Assembly: GCF_014334135.1 (NCBI RefSeq)
Contig: NZ_CP060497.1
Location: 3,658,001-3,722,000, forward strand
Origin: Olivibacter sp. SDN3
Lineage (GTDB): Bacteria > Bacteroidota > Bacteroidia > Sphingobacteriales > Sphingobacteriaceae
Reading direction: 5' to 3'
Length of the DNA: 64,000 nt
Numbering within the stretch: position 1 is the stretch's first letter; every line of letters begins with the position of its first letter. This document shows positions 36,119-45,822 of this stretch, in pieces. The notes under the pieces were generated by a model. The model did no database searches, was not told the DNA's origin, and saw only the letters and a list, made by a program, of their open reading frames with translations. A program made the translations under genes and the position numbers.

Positions 36119-37417
36119 TCAGGGAATAAACTGCTGCTTGGTGTTCAGGTCTCGCAGCACTGGTTTATCGAACGTGCCGACACCGGCAAACGTGAATTTA
36201 ATGCCCATTACTTTCCCAATTGGACGTTTATACGAGCTTTGCATCACGAGGGAATCATTCACAAAAAGGGCCACGTCTTTATGTGCAACCTTTAACGTTA
36301 ATTTTCCACCTTCACTGAGGTCATGCCCTAACTGCCTTAAATCGTCTTTGCTTCCCTGTCTGAAATTTTCAGAAAATTTGCAATAAGACCAGGCGACACA
36401 TGCTGGTTTAATTAGCCTGAGGTAGTGGTAATCGTGTTCTCCTAAGATGGTGATATCAAACTGAGAGCAACGTACGCCTGCTCGTTCTGAAGATGTGCTG
36501 ACATTCGTATAGAGTTCAAAATGGTCTCCAGCTATCTCACTTGGTTTTACGTAGGCATAGGTAAGGAAAAAGGTACGATTGGTATCAACACCCGCATGGA
36601 AAATATCTTCCATACCTACTTGGAGCTTTTTAGTGTCTGTGCTAAAGTTTTTTAAAACCGGATAAACACGTGTCGTGTCGTACGCGATTTCTGCAATGGA
36701 AGACCAGCCCTCCGATTGCAGGTAAACCGCGGTGGTATCAATAGCTGTACCACGATGTGATAAAATAGCAAAATACCTACCGGGCATCTCGTAATAATGA
36801 TTTATTAAGGTATCGTTAAAATTTAGTGTCCGTTTACCATCTCCGAAATTGATCGAAAAATCAGCTAAATTCTCCTTGTCGATTACTTTGTTTAATTTGA
36901 AAATGGCAGAATGGGGAGTTTTTCCCTCTGGATTGACACAAATTAACTTGACGTTCGGAAGCTTTTGGGTTTTTAAATGAACGAACCAGGCAAGTGATAA
37001 AGCAAGTAAAGTCAAGCCCATAAGAATGGCGTAAGACCTAATTCGTTTTTTTGTGCTCGTTAGTTGATTTGTCGGTGCGGTCGTCAGATCAGCACGCCTG
37101 GTTAGTACCTCTTGTACGCTTATTAACTCAAATTCATACCAATCGCGATAGCCAATGAATTGGGCCAGCGCGTCACGGGTAGCTTTTTGTGGATAATAAC
37201 GCGCGGAGGTCTTCAGTTTACCAAAAATGCGCTTTAATGTATTTTCACTGATGGCTACTTTCGTTTGACGATATAACAACGCACTGAGCTTAACGTAGTC
37301 GCCATTCTTCCATTCGGAGATCTCAGGCCTGCCTATCTTGTCAGCAATTTGTTGACAACAAATATCTAATTGCTTAAAAATATCTGATTTTTCTTTTTGT
37401 TCAAAAGGATTCTCCAT
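36119..37417 (-). CDS. Membrane-anchored regulator-like protein with PKD-like domain
   Basis: 432 residues. Residues 1-115 carry a pattern found in many Bacteroidota regulators ('ISENTLKRIFGKLKTS', 'YYPQKATRDALAQFIGYRDW') that looks like a helical DNA- or protein-binding domain. A helix at about 126-146 spans the inner membrane. The remaining periplasmic part begins with a PKD-like fold ('FSINFGDGKRTLNF', 'YEMPGRYFAILSHRG'), then a jelly-roll-like domain. Located just upstream of the SusC operon on the same strand; it may sense the glycan and switch the PUL. Role inferred. Confidence 0.6.
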   Translation of the reverse strand: MENPFEQKEKSDIFKQLDICCQQIADKIGRPEISEWKNGDYVKLSALLYRQTKVAISENTLKRIFGKLKTSARYYPQKATRDALAQFIGYRDWYEFELISVQEVLTRRADLTTAPTNQLTSTKKRIRSYAILMGLTLLALSLAWFVHLKTQKLPNVKLICVNPEGKTPHSAIFKLNKVIDKENLADFSINFGDGKRTLNFNDTLINHYYEMPGRYFAILSHRGTAIDTTAVYLQSEGWSSIAEIAYDTTRVYPVLKNFSTDTKKLQVGMEDIFHAGVDTNRTFFLTYAYVKPSEIAGDHFELYTNVSTSSERAGVRCSQFDITILGEHDYHYLRLIKPACVAWSYCKFSENFRQGSKDDLRQLGHDLSEGGKLTLKVAHKDVALFVNDSLVMQSSYKRPIGKVMGIKFTFAGVGTFDKPVLRDLNTKQQFIP

Positions 37418-37652
37418 TGGTCATATAACTGGTCGTCAACCCAAACACATCTTCCGGAGCAAAAATATTTATTTAAGGGCAATTACAACGAATTGTTTAT
37501 AAAAATACGTACCCGTTTCCAATAAAGTTGGGTTTTAGTCTTTGGAGAGGGAGAGTGTACGCTAAAGGTTAATTTAAGCAGCCTTTAGGTGATCCTTTTT
37601 TCGGTTGTATTGAATCGTTAAGCTTGGCATCAAAAGACGCTAAAATTAAAAA
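37418..37652. other. Divergent intergenic spacer
   Basis: No gene recognised between the regulator-like gene and the operator/promoter of the second SusC. Confidence 0.45.
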
Positions 37653-37751
37653 TACCTATAATTTATTACTAAAATAGGTATGTTTTATTCCTATTAATTA
37701 TTGATTTTCTATTTTACTTTTGCTGCATATTAAATCTACTAAAACAGTAGA
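37653..37751 (+). promoter_or_regulatory. Sulfur operator and promoter of the second SusC operon
   Basis: TACTTTTG (37715-37722) is a perfect TAnnTTTG -7 element. The 17-bp palindrome TCTACT-AAAAC-AGTAGA (37735-37751) lies just downstream, so a bound protein would block the start. TACCTAT / ATAGGTA (37653-37659, 37674-37680) is an additional inverted repeat, and ATTACT-AAAAT-AGGTAT (37664-37680) is a weak version of the same 17-mer. Same architecture at 45704, 50538 and 57093. Confidence 0.6.
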
Positions 37752-37970
37752 CATAATGTTTTTTATAAGATGACAGCAAATAATTACCACAGAAACGGAA
37801 GACTTTTAGACGATTACCTCTTATCAATGAACCACCATAACGCGATACGAGAGTGGGAGATATCGTGCTGTTCCCGAAAGTATTGTTGCTGATGGTAAAT
37901 CCCCATTAGCGCTGATCTTATTTGCGCTCATCGCTCCAAAATATTTCTTAAAATTATTTATTTCTACTAT

Positions 37971-40900
37971 ATGCTGGATTTTCAGCCTACCGCTATGACC
38001 CGTATTGCTATTATCAACAGACTTTCCACCATTCGTGTATATGGTCTCCTCTTATTTTTATGTGCCGGAACGGCCTTCCTGCCTACTTCGGCGAGTCGTG
38101 CGCAACAAACACAACCATTGGTTAATTCTACGCTCCAGGGCGTTGTTAAGGACGCCAAAACCGGGGAAGTATTAACGGGTGCTACGGTGTCCATCCAGGG
38201 TACTACGCATAAAGCGAGCACGGATGAACAGGGCAGCTTTCAGTTTGTTACCGGACAGCAGTTTCCCTATACATTGATCATTAATTATATAGGCTATGAG
38301 CCACTGGAACTGGTTGTGGATAAAAGTCCCGTAACGATCCTGCTCGAGCCGAACCTGAACCAGTTGGAAGATGTAGTGGTAGTGGGTTACGGCACTCAGA
38401 AAAGAGCCGATCTAACGGGGTCGGTATCATCTATCGGTGCCGAGGCAATACAGGAGAGCCCTGCAGCCTCTTTTGATCAGGCCATAAGGGGTAGGGCCTC
38501 AGGTGTGCAGGTAACGAGCACATCCAATCAACCTGGCGGAGCAACCAGCATTCGCATTCGCGGAAGCAATTCGGTCAATACGGGAAGCGAGCCGCTTTAC
38601 GTCATTGATGGTTTTCCGGTATACAATGATAATGAAGGTAGTAGTGCCGGAGCAACCGTAGGCCCGGCAACAAACGCTTTATCCCTGATCAATCCAGAGG
38701 ATATTGTGTCTATGGAAGTACTGAAGGATGCTTCGGCATCGGCAATTTATGGGTCAAGGGGAGCAAATGGTGTAATCCTGATTACCACAAAGCAGGGACA
38801 GGCGGGTAGGAATAAATTTCAGTTTAACAGCTATTATGCGTCTCAACGGGTTAGAAAGAAACTCGATCTACTGGATGCAACTGAATTTGCCCAACTGGTG
38901 AACGACGCAAATGGCAACGATATTTATTCGCCCGAAGAGATTGCTTCTTTTGGTGCAGGTACAGATTGGCAGGATGAAATTTTTCAGACGGCACCAATGC
39001 AGAACTATCAGCTGGGCGCATCGGGCGGAGATGAAAAAACAAAGTATGCCTTATCCCTAAATTACTTTAATCAACAGGGAATCATCGTTAATTCTGGTTT
39101 TAAACGGTATGCCGCTCGTTTTAACCTGGAAAGGAAGGCTACAGATAAACTCACTTTCGGCTTGCACCTAACGAGTAGCCGCTCGGATGCCAATCAGGCA
39201 TTGAGCGCTACGAGTGGTGGCGAAGGAACCATTGGCGTGGTACAGTCGGCATTGGCATTCTCGCCCATATTGCCGGTATATCAGGCCAACGGCAGTTATG
39301 TACTGGAGAACGATCGTGGTATTCCGATGGGTAATCCTGTTGCCACGGCACGGGAGTTGACTAACCAAACGCGGAGTTACCGTACCTTGGGTAACCTTTT
39401 TGCGGAATACGAGATTATTGAAGGGTTGCGCTTCAAAACTTCTATTGGAGCTGACGTTTTGAACAACAAAGAGAACTATTATGCGCCACGCACAACCTTG
39501 GCCGGCTATAGCGTGCAGGGTTTGGGAAGAGTTGGAACGCTAAGCTCTTATTCCATATTGAATGAAAATACGCTCAGTTACCAGCGTCGTTTTGGTGAGC
39601 ACCAAATGGATGTATTGGCGGGATTTACAGCGCAAAAATTTGAAAGGGAACTGGTACTGGCATCAGCTTCGGGTTTCGTGAACGACCTGTTGGGGCCCGA
39701 TAATCTGGGTGCAGGTTCCCTGATCAATGCACCTACTACCAATATCAATAACTGGAGCTTGCTCTCATGGATCGGCAGGGCAAACTATAGTTACCGCGAT
39801 AAGCTGCTGTTAACGCTTACTGGACGTATCGATGGTTCGTCGAAGTTCGGAGTGAATAGCCGTTATGGTTTTTTCCCTTCGGGCGCGCTGGCCTATAAAC
39901 TCAGTGAAGAAGATTTTATTAAAAACTTAAATACGTTTAGTGAACTGAAGATTCGCACGAGTTATGGCCGCACAGGTAATCAGGAAATAGATAGTTACCA
40001 ATCGCTGGCACGTTTGGGGTCTATGAGTTATGTCATTGGTGATAATGTGGTAAGGGGATTTTCGCCCGATAATATAGCTAACCCAGACCTAAAATGGGAA
40101 TCTACTGCACAATTTGATGTGGGATTGGATGCCGGATTTCTGGACGGACGGATTAATGTAACGGCAGATCTGTATTACAAAAAGACGAAAGACATGTTAC
40201 TTTGGGTAAATGTGCCATGGTCTAGCGGCTTCAGTTCGGCGCTGCAGAATATTGGTAGTATGGAGAATAGAGGACTGGAGTTGGCCTTGCAGGCGAATAT
40301 TATCGACCGGACATTTAAGTGGTCTGCGAATGCGAATATCGCTTTCAATCAAAATAAGGTTACAGATCTCGGTCCTATCAGTGAAATCCTGACAGGCGAA
40401 ATCAATGGCTACCTGAAGCTGAATGATCCCATTGTCATTCGCCCGGGTCAGGCGCTTAATAGCTTTTATGGTTATGTAAGCCAGGGAATCTTCCAGTTGG
40501 GTGACGATATTGAAAACAGTCCTCAGCCCAATGCCGCTCCGGGTGATCGGAAATATGCAGATAGCAATGGTGATGGCATACTGGATGCACGTGATCGCAC
40601 CTTTCTTGGCTCGGCACAGCCAAAACACTTCGGTGGAATGACACACCATTTTTCCTATAAGAACCTCGACCTGGGGTTATTTTTCAACTGGGTTTACGGA
40701 AACAAGATATTAAACAGCACACGTACGGAGCTGGATCTCCCTACAGGGCAGAAAAATAGTGCAGCAAGGGTGGTGGATCGCTGGACACCTGAAAATCCGA
40801 GCAACACTATCCCTAGAGCAGATCTGAGCCGGGCATTCCTTTTCTCCGATGCGCAGCTGGAAGATGGTTCTTATCTACGGCTCGGAACCGCTACACTAGG

Positions 40901-41111
40901 TTATACCTTCGGTAAAGACCTGTTCAGCAATACATCGATTGAGCAACTGCGTATTTATGTATCTGCGCTGAATCTCTGGACCTGGACCAACTATACGGGA
41001 TATGATCCAGAGGTGAATCAGAGTGGGCAAGATAATATCCTACGTGGTATCGACTCCGATGCCTATCCAAGCACGAAAAGCTGGTTGTTTGGCCTAACGT
41101 TAAATTTTTAG
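37971..41111 (+). CDS. SusC-like TonB-dependent transporter (sulfur island)
   Basis: 1046 residues from ATG 37971 (alternative ATG 37995). Signal peptide ends about residue 45 ('AFLPTSASRAQ'); carboxypeptidase-like domain from about 57 ('LQGVVKDAKTGEVLTGATVS'), then 'VVVVGYGTQKRADLTGSVSS' and plug 'PLYVIDGFPV', then barrel to the C-terminal 'LTLNF'. It heads SusC-SusD-sulfatase, with 20 bp and 34 bp between genes, so the substrate is probably a sulfated glycan or other organosulfate. Preceded by the 17-bp palindrome shared by other sulfur genes. Confidence 0.95.
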   Translation: MLDFQPTAMTRIAIINRLSTIRVYGLLLFLCAGTAFLPTSASRAQQTQPLVNSTLQGVVKDAKTGEVLTGATVSIQGTTHKASTDEQGSFQFVTGQQFPYTLIINYIGYEPLELVVDKSPVTILLEPNLNQLEDVVVVGYGTQKRADLTGSVSSIGAEAIQESPAASFDQAIRGRASGVQVTSTSNQPGGATSIRIRGSNSVNTGSEPLYVIDGFPVYNDNEGSSAGATVGPATNALSLINPEDIVSMEVLKDASASAIYGSRGANGVILITTKQGQAGRNKFQFNSYYASQRVRKKLDLLDATEFAQLVNDANGNDIYSPEEIASFGAGTDWQDEIFQTAPMQNYQLGASGGDEKTKYALSLNYFNQQGIIVNSGFKRYAARFNLERKATDKLTFGLHLTSSRSDANQALSATSGGEGTIGVVQSALAFSPILPVYQANGSYVLENDRGIPMGNPVATARELTNQTRSYRTLGNLFAEYEIIEGLRFKTSIGADVLNNKENYYAPRTTLAGYSVQGLGRVGTLSSYSILNENTLSYQRRFGEHQMDVLAGFTAQKFERELVLASASGFVNDLLGPDNLGAGSLINAPTTNINNWSLLSWIGRANYSYRDKLLLTLTGRIDGSSKFGVNSRYGFFPSGALAYKLSEEDFIKNLNTFSELKIRTSYGRTGNQEIDSYQSLARLGSMSYVIGDNVVRGFSPDNIANPDLKWESTAQFDVGLDAGFLDGRINVTADLYYKKTKDMLLWVNVPWSSGFSSALQNIGSMENRGLELALQANIIDRTFKWSANANIAFNQNKVTDLGPISEILTGEINGYLKLNDPIVIRPGQALNSFYGYVSQGIFQLGDDIENSPQPNAAPGDRKYADSNGDGILDARDRTFLGSAQPKHFGGMTHHFSYKNLDLGLFFNWVYGNKILNSTRTELDLPTGQKNSAARVVDRWTPENPSNTIPRADLSRAFLFSDAQLEDGSYLRLGTATLGYTFGKDLFSNTSIEQLRIYVSALNLWTWTNYTGYDPEVNQSGQDNILRGIDSDAYPSTKSWLFGLTLNF

Positions 41112-41131
41112 AAAAGAAGCACATAATTAAA

Positions 41132-42598
41132 ATGAAGATCATAGGTTATTTTTTAGGTATAATGAGCTGTTTGTCGGTCCTCTCATGCAAGGATTTTTTG
41201 AAGGAGGACGCACGATCGGATATGACGGCAGGTAACTTTTATCAAACCGAAGCGGATGCGGAAGCTGCAATTGTGGCTGCCTACGATTTAATGAATAATC
41301 AATGGGATATCTATTACCGCGGAATTTATCTACTGGCCGAGCTTCCAACAGATAATGCCACATGCGGTGTCGGTGTAGCTAATGCGAATATCTTCGCACT
41401 GGATGATTTTACTTTCGGACCGGTAAATGACCGGATCAATGTGGTGTATACTGCCCATTATGCGGGTATAAAAAACGCCAATGCGGCGATCGATAATATT
41501 CCTGCCATCAGTTTTAATGAAGCGAAGAAAAATCGCTTGTTGGGGGAAGCACACTTTATACGCGCGTTACTGTATTATAATCTTGTACGCTTGTTCGGAG
41601 ATGTACCTTTGGTATTGCACCAGGCGACGTCATTGAATGAGGTTGAGGTGGAAAGGGCTCCAGTGGAAGAGGTGTATCAACAAATTGTGGCAGATCTAAC
41701 TTTTGCTGAGGAAAATTTGGACGAGGTGAATAACTCGGCTAATATCGGAAGGGCCACAAAAGCTTCCGCCAAAGCAATCTTAGCTTCAGTACACCTCACC
41801 AGAAAGGAATATGCCATGGCAAAGACGAAGGCAGAAGAAACGTTGAGCCTTTCTGGCTATGGCTTGGAGGCCAATTATTTTGATATCTTTACGCCAGAGA
41901 ACAAACAGAACCGGGAGTTCCTGTTCGCCGTGCAGAATAAGGGCATGACGGGCACCGAAAATGGTTTCGGTCTGGCCCTGTTTTTACCGAGGGCCACGAT
42001 TCCTTTGCCGGGTGGGGGTACTGTAGCAGGTAATAGTGCGGATGTACCTACTGAAGAGTTTTACGATAGTTTCTCGCAGGGCGATTTACGTCGTGATCGT
42101 ACATTCTTTACGGAATACGATGCGGGAGCAGGACGTGTGACTTTTAAACCGCATTGGTATAAATATTTTGATCCCGGTGCCGTTAGCACTTTGGGAGAAG
42201 GAAACCTGAATTATGCAGTTATCCGCTATGCGGAAGTGCTCCTTATCGAAGCGGAAGCGACGAATGAACTGGAAGGTCCTACAGAGACGGCTTATCAGGC
42301 CATCAATCAGATAAGAAGAAGGGCCTATGGTTTGCCGATCAATCTGCCGGACGCCGCGGTTGATCTCAATGGCTTAAGCCAATCGCAACTAAGGGAGGCC
42401 ATCCTTGCGGAACGTCGTTGGGAGTTTGGGTTCGAGGGTATCCGTTGGTTCGATCTGGTGCGAACCGGGAAATTACAGGAAGTACTGCAAGAGAAAGGCA
42501 TACAGGGGGTAAGAGACCATCATAACTTATTCCCCCTGCCGCAACGGGAGCTGGATGTGAATAAATTGCTTGTTCAAAATCCGGGATATGCGAATTAA
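41132..42598 (+). CDS. SusD/RagB-family lipoprotein (sulfur island)
   Basis: 488 residues, Cys19 in 'LSVLSC'. SusD helical motif 'LLGEAHFIRALLYYNLVRLF' and the C-terminal 'ILAERRWEFGFEGIRWFDLV' are present. Forms the lid of the preceding SusC. It lies between SusC and a sulfatase in one operon. Confidence 0.95.
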   Translation: MKIIGYFLGIMSCLSVLSCKDFLKEDARSDMTAGNFYQTEADAEAAIVAAYDLMNNQWDIYYRGIYLLAELPTDNATCGVGVANANIFALDDFTFGPVNDRINVVYTAHYAGIKNANAAIDNIPAISFNEAKKNRLLGEAHFIRALLYYNLVRLFGDVPLVLHQATSLNEVEVERAPVEEVYQQIVADLTFAEENLDEVNNSANIGRATKASAKAILASVHLTRKEYAMAKTKAEETLSLSGYGLEANYFDIFTPENKQNREFLFAVQNKGMTGTENGFGLALFLPRATIPLPGGGTVAGNSADVPTEEFYDSFSQGDLRRDRTFFTEYDAGAGRVTFKPHWYKYFDPGAVSTLGEGNLNYAVIRYAEVLLIEAEATNELEGPTETAYQAINQIRRRAYGLPINLPDAAVDLNGLSQSQLREAILAERRWEFGFEGIRWFDLVRTGKLQEVLQEKGIQGVRDHHNLFPLPQRELDVNKLLVQNPGYAN

Positions 42599-42632
42599 TA
42601 TAGTTGAACGTAAATCATTCAAAGATAGAATA

Positions 42633-44294
42633 ATGGTAAAAAAAATGAATATCTTGCTGTTGGCCTTTGGGGTAGCCATGGCCAGCTGTAACCAGAATGC
42701 CGGACAATCGGAAGGTAAACCGAAAAAACCAAATATCATCTTCATCTTCTCCGATGATCATGCGTATCAGGCCATCGGTGCTTATGGAAACCAATATGCG
42801 CGTACCCCAAATATCGACCGTATCGCAAATGAAGGGGCTATTTTTAATAACTTTTTGGTAACGAATTCTATCTGCGGCCCCAGTAGGGCAAATCTGCTAA
42901 CGGGAAAATATAGCCATGAAAATGGTTACCTGGCCAATGAAGAAAAATTCAATGTAGAGCAACAGCTCTTTAGCCGTTTGATGAAACAGTCGGATTACCA
43001 GACGGCCTGGATAGGTAAATGGCACTTAGGAGCGCTGCCAGGGGATGCTTTTGATTACTGGAATATTCTGCCGGGACAGGGAAATTACTACAATCCCGAT
43101 TTTATCAATCAAGCGAATGATACTACTAGAATAGAAGGTTATGTGACGAATATTATCACCGATCTGGCTACCGACTGGTTGGATGAGCGTGATACAGACA
43201 AGCCATTTTTCTTAGTGGTAGGAGAGAAGGCAACCCATCGGGAATGGCTTCCGGATTTGGAAGACTTAGGCGCTTATGATGATATCGACTTTCCGCTCCC
43301 TGAAACTTTTTATGATGATTATGCAGGGAGGAAGGCCGCTGCCGATCAGGATATGACCATTGAGAAAACGATGCGACTGAAAGAAGATTTAAAGGTACAC
43401 GTAGACTATGAAGTGGATGAAGAAGAGTTGCAACAACAGAAAGAGGAAATCAAGCAGAAGTTTTTCGGTAAAAAAGACCTGACCCCGGAGCAAGAAGAAC
43501 AAATTGAGGGCTACCTGCGTAAGGGCACTTACCGTCGCTTTACCGACGAACAGAAGAAACCTTTTACAACTTATTACAATAAAATTTCCAAAGAGTTCGA
43601 CGAGAAAAAATTGAGTGGTAAAGCCCTGACCGAGTGGAAATATCAACGTTATCTCAAGGATTACCTGTCTACAGCGGATGCCTTGGATCGCAATGTAGGT
43701 AGGTTATTGGCTTATCTGGATGAGAAAGGTCTGGCAGAAAATACCATTGTCATCTACGGTTCGGATCAAGGTTTTTATCTCGGTGAGCATGGTTGGTTTG
43801 ACAAACGTTTCATCTATCAGGAGTCATTAAAAACACCTTTTGTGATCCGTTATCCCGGTGTAATAAATCCTGGTACACAGATCAATCAACATGTACTGAA
43901 TATCGATTGGGCACCTACCTTATTGGAAATTGCAGGGGTAGATATTCCGGAAGATATTCATGGAGCGTCTTTCCTTCCGGTCTTGCAGGCGAACGGCAAC
44001 AAGGATGTTAAGACCCGCGATGCCAGCTATTATCATTACTATGAGTTTCCGGAGCCGCACCACGTGTCGCCGCACTTTGGTTTGACTACGGAGCGCTATA
44101 AATTGGTGCGTTTCTACAAAGGTCAAAATACCTGGGAGTTATATGACCTGGAAAAAGATCCACAGGAGCTGCACAACGTTTATGCCGATGATACTTATCA
44201 GGAAACTGTTCAAGAGTTAAAAGGCAAGTTGAAAAAAATAATTGATCAATACCAGGATACGGAGGCCGCAGAGGTTTTCGCGCAAAAAAACTAA
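42633..44294 (+). CDS. Sulfatase lipoprotein, S1 family
   Basis: 553 residues from ATG 42633; the longer open frame begins inside SusD. Lipoprotein signal with Cys19 ('AMASC'). Metal-site start 'NIIFIFSDDH' and the formylglycine motif CGPSR with Cys81, which an anaerobic or FGE-type maturase outside the window must oxidise. 'GSDQGFYLGEHGWFDKRFIY' and the C-terminal 'LYDLEKDPQEL' agree with exo-sulfatases resembling N-acetylglucosamine-6-sulfatase. Releases sulfate from the glycan imported by SusC/D. Substrate assignment is tentative. Confidence 0.92.
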   Translation: MVKKMNILLLAFGVAMASCNQNAGQSEGKPKKPNIIFIFSDDHAYQAIGAYGNQYARTPNIDRIANEGAIFNNFLVTNSICGPSRANLLTGKYSHENGYLANEEKFNVEQQLFSRLMKQSDYQTAWIGKWHLGALPGDAFDYWNILPGQGNYYNPDFINQANDTTRIEGYVTNIITDLATDWLDERDTDKPFFLVVGEKATHREWLPDLEDLGAYDDIDFPLPETFYDDYAGRKAAADQDMTIEKTMRLKEDLKVHVDYEVDEEELQQQKEEIKQKFFGKKDLTPEQEEQIEGYLRKGTYRRFTDEQKKPFTTYYNKISKEFDEKKLSGKALTEWKYQRYLKDYLSTADALDRNVGRLLAYLDEKGLAENTIVIYGSDQGFYLGEHGWFDKRFIYQESLKTPFVIRYPGVINPGTQINQHVLNIDWAPTLLEIAGVDIPEDIHGASFLPVLQANGNKDVKTRDASYYHYYEFPEPHHVSPHFGLTTERYKLVRFYKGQNTWELYDLEKDPQELHNVYADDTYQETVQELKGKLKKIIDQYQDTEAAEVFAQKN

Positions 44295-44306
44295 AATCCT
44301 TAACCG

Positions 44307-44346
44307 ATGCCCCTATTGAAAGCAATTGCTTTTTCAATAGGGGCAT
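44307..44346. terminator. Bidirectional terminator
   Basis: ATGCCCCTATTGAAA (44307-44321) pairs perfectly with TTTCAATAGGGGCAT (44332-44346); A and T runs flank the inner stem. Separates the convergent sulfatase and trans-sulfuration genes. Confidence 0.75.
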
Positions 44347-44352
44347 ACAAAA

Positions 44353-45615
44353 TTATGTGTTTAAAGCTTGGTGGAGATCTGCCATTAGATCTACAATGTT
44401 TTCAATGCCCACCGAAAGCCTAAGCATACCTTCGTCAATCCCGGCCTTTACCTTCTCTTCTGCGTTGTGATTGTTGCCCCACATAGATGCGGGATGCACA
44501 ATCAGGGATTCTACGCTTCCAAGGCTGGCCGCGTTGGAAAATAATTTCAATCGCGTTAGAACGGATTGGGCAAACAGAAATTTTTCCTTGGCTGAACTAC
44601 CTGTTAAAGTGATGGTAATGATTCCGGTAAAACCCTTCATCTGTCGTTTAACTAAATCGTGCTGGGGGTGGCTGGGTAGGCCACAATAAACCACCTGATC
44701 TACTTTGTCCTGTTTTTCCAGCCACTGCGCCAATTTTAATGCATTTTCGTTGATCTGTTTCACTCTTAGGTTAAGGGTACGTAAACCCTTTAACAGCAGC
44801 CATGCATCGAATGCCGCAAGAGAGGTTCCCAGAACAACCATGTGTTTCCATGCCTGCGCTATAAAAGATTCACTGGCACAGATAACTCCCGCAGATAAAT
44901 CACTATGTCCGCCTAGGTACTTCGTGGCACTATGTATGACAACGTCAATGCCGAAATCGTGCGGGCGTTGATTGATCGGACTTGAAAAGGTATTATCACA
45001 GATGGTCAAAATACCATGTTCTTTGGCCAGATGAGCGATAAACTGGAGATCGCTAATGGCCAGGTTCGGATTAGAGGGGCTTTCCAGATAGATGAGCCGC
45101 GTTGTGCTTTTCAGGGCACGTTCGAAAGCCTGGTTATCTGTCTGATCAACGAAACTGACTTCGATGCCATATTTGGGTAATACCTGTCTAAAGAGTAAAC
45201 TCGTTGCCGAATAATGGGAATGTTGTACGATAATATGGTCGCCAGCATTCAAGGCCGAAAGAATAGCAGTGCTGATGGCTGCCATTCCCGTAGAGGTGAG
45301 CAAGCCATGGGATTTACCTTCCCACTTGGCAATAAGGTCTGCGGCCTGGTTATTTACCGGGTTTCCATGCCGATGATAAAAATAAGAAGGGCTTACTGCT
45401 GTTGCCGTTTCCAGGTATTGCTCAGCGCTTTCAGAAGCGTAATAGGTAGACGTTTGATATATTGGGGGAACCAGCGAAGAGGTTTCGTTAAACCGGGCTC
45501 CTCCATGTATCAGATCTGTTTCGATATGCGACTTTTTTTTGTAATAAACTAACGTGTAAAATAATAAATTTAAACAAACAAAATGCCCGATGGGCGGGCA
45601 TTTTGAGCTAACCAA
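44353..45615 (-). CDS. PLP-dependent trans-sulfuration enzyme (cystathionine synthase/lyase family)
   Basis: About 395 residues of family sequence beginning KKKSHIETDLIHGGARFNE. PLP sites: 'SATKYLGGHSD' with the Schiff-base lysine, 'YFYHRHGNPVNNQ' and 'TSTGMAAIS'. The enzyme makes or uses cystathionine or homocysteine (gamma-synthase, gamma-lyase, O-succinylhomoserine sulfhydrylase cannot be told apart here). No ATG or GTG lies near the true N-terminus; the only in-frame start is TTG at 45613-45615, upstream of a strong hairpin. An ATG at 45599-45601 would enter this frame if an A8 tract near 45533 were read as A7. The reported start is therefore uncertain. Confidence 0.82.
   Translation of the reverse strand: MVSSKCPPIGHFVCLNLLFYTLVYYKKKSHIETDLIHGGARFNETSSLVPPIYQTSTYYASESAEQYLETATAVSPSYFYHRHGNPVNNQAADLIAKWEGKSHGLLTSTGMAAISTAILSALNAGDHIIVQHSHYSATSLLFRQVLPKYGIEVSFVDQTDNQAFERALKSTTRLIYLESPSNPNLAISDLQFIAHLAKEHGILTICDNTFSSPINQRPHDFGIDVVIHSATKYLGGHSDLSAGVICASESFIAQAWKHMVVLGTSLAAFDAWLLLKGLRTLNLRVKQINENALKLAQWLEKQDKVDQVVYCGLPSHPQHDLVKRQMKGFTGIITITLTGSSAKEKFLFAQSVLTRLKLFSNAASLGSVESLIVHPASMWGNNHNAEEKVKAGIDEGMLRLSVGIENIVDLMADLHQALNT
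45580..45604 (-). promoter_or_regulatory. Leader hairpin, attenuator candidate
   Basis: AAAATGCCCG (45580-45589) and CGGGCATTTT (45595-45604) form a 10-bp stem with a 5-nt loop; on the minus strand a T-rich run follows. It lies in the transcript leader of the trans-sulfuration gene, just before the coding region, and so could terminate transcription conditionally. Confidence 0.55.
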
Positions 45616-45686
45616 TTATAAACCTAATATATGAGAAGACGTATTTAATCATTAAATGCATTATAGCGGCGCATCTAATGGTGCTA

Positions 45687-45744
45687 CAAATATATAAATA
45701 AAGTCTAGTATTTTACTAGATTTTATTTTATTTTTTTAAATTTG
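45687..45744. promoter_or_regulatory. Divergent promoters with shared sulfur operator
   Basis: The palindrome TCTAGT-ATTTT-ACTAGA (45704-45720) sits between two -7 elements: TATATTTG on the minus strand (45694 to 45687) for the trans-sulfuration gene, and TAAATTTG on the plus strand (45737-45744) for the tRNA-Cys/sulfatase side. At both promoters the palindrome covers the place where a -33 box should be and no TTTG is found there, so the binding protein may act as an activator, or block both. Confidence 0.65.
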
Positions 45745-45822
45745 TTTTATAATGCATAGGGAAGAGGAGTAAAAACCTGTTATAGGCAAACAATCGGAAG
45801 AAAAACCAAGAAGATAAAAAAA

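Noticed and set aside
37790-37870. CTCTTATC ... GATACGAGAG hairpin resembling an S-box P1 stem before SusC
   Set aside because: The core words of the SAM-I riboswitch (GAGGGA, GGCCC, GCAACC) are absent.
43389-43646. 85-codon hydrophobic frame antisense to the first sulfatase
   Set aside because: A shadow of the Lys/Glu-rich insertion on the opposite strand, which reads as Leu/Phe-rich.
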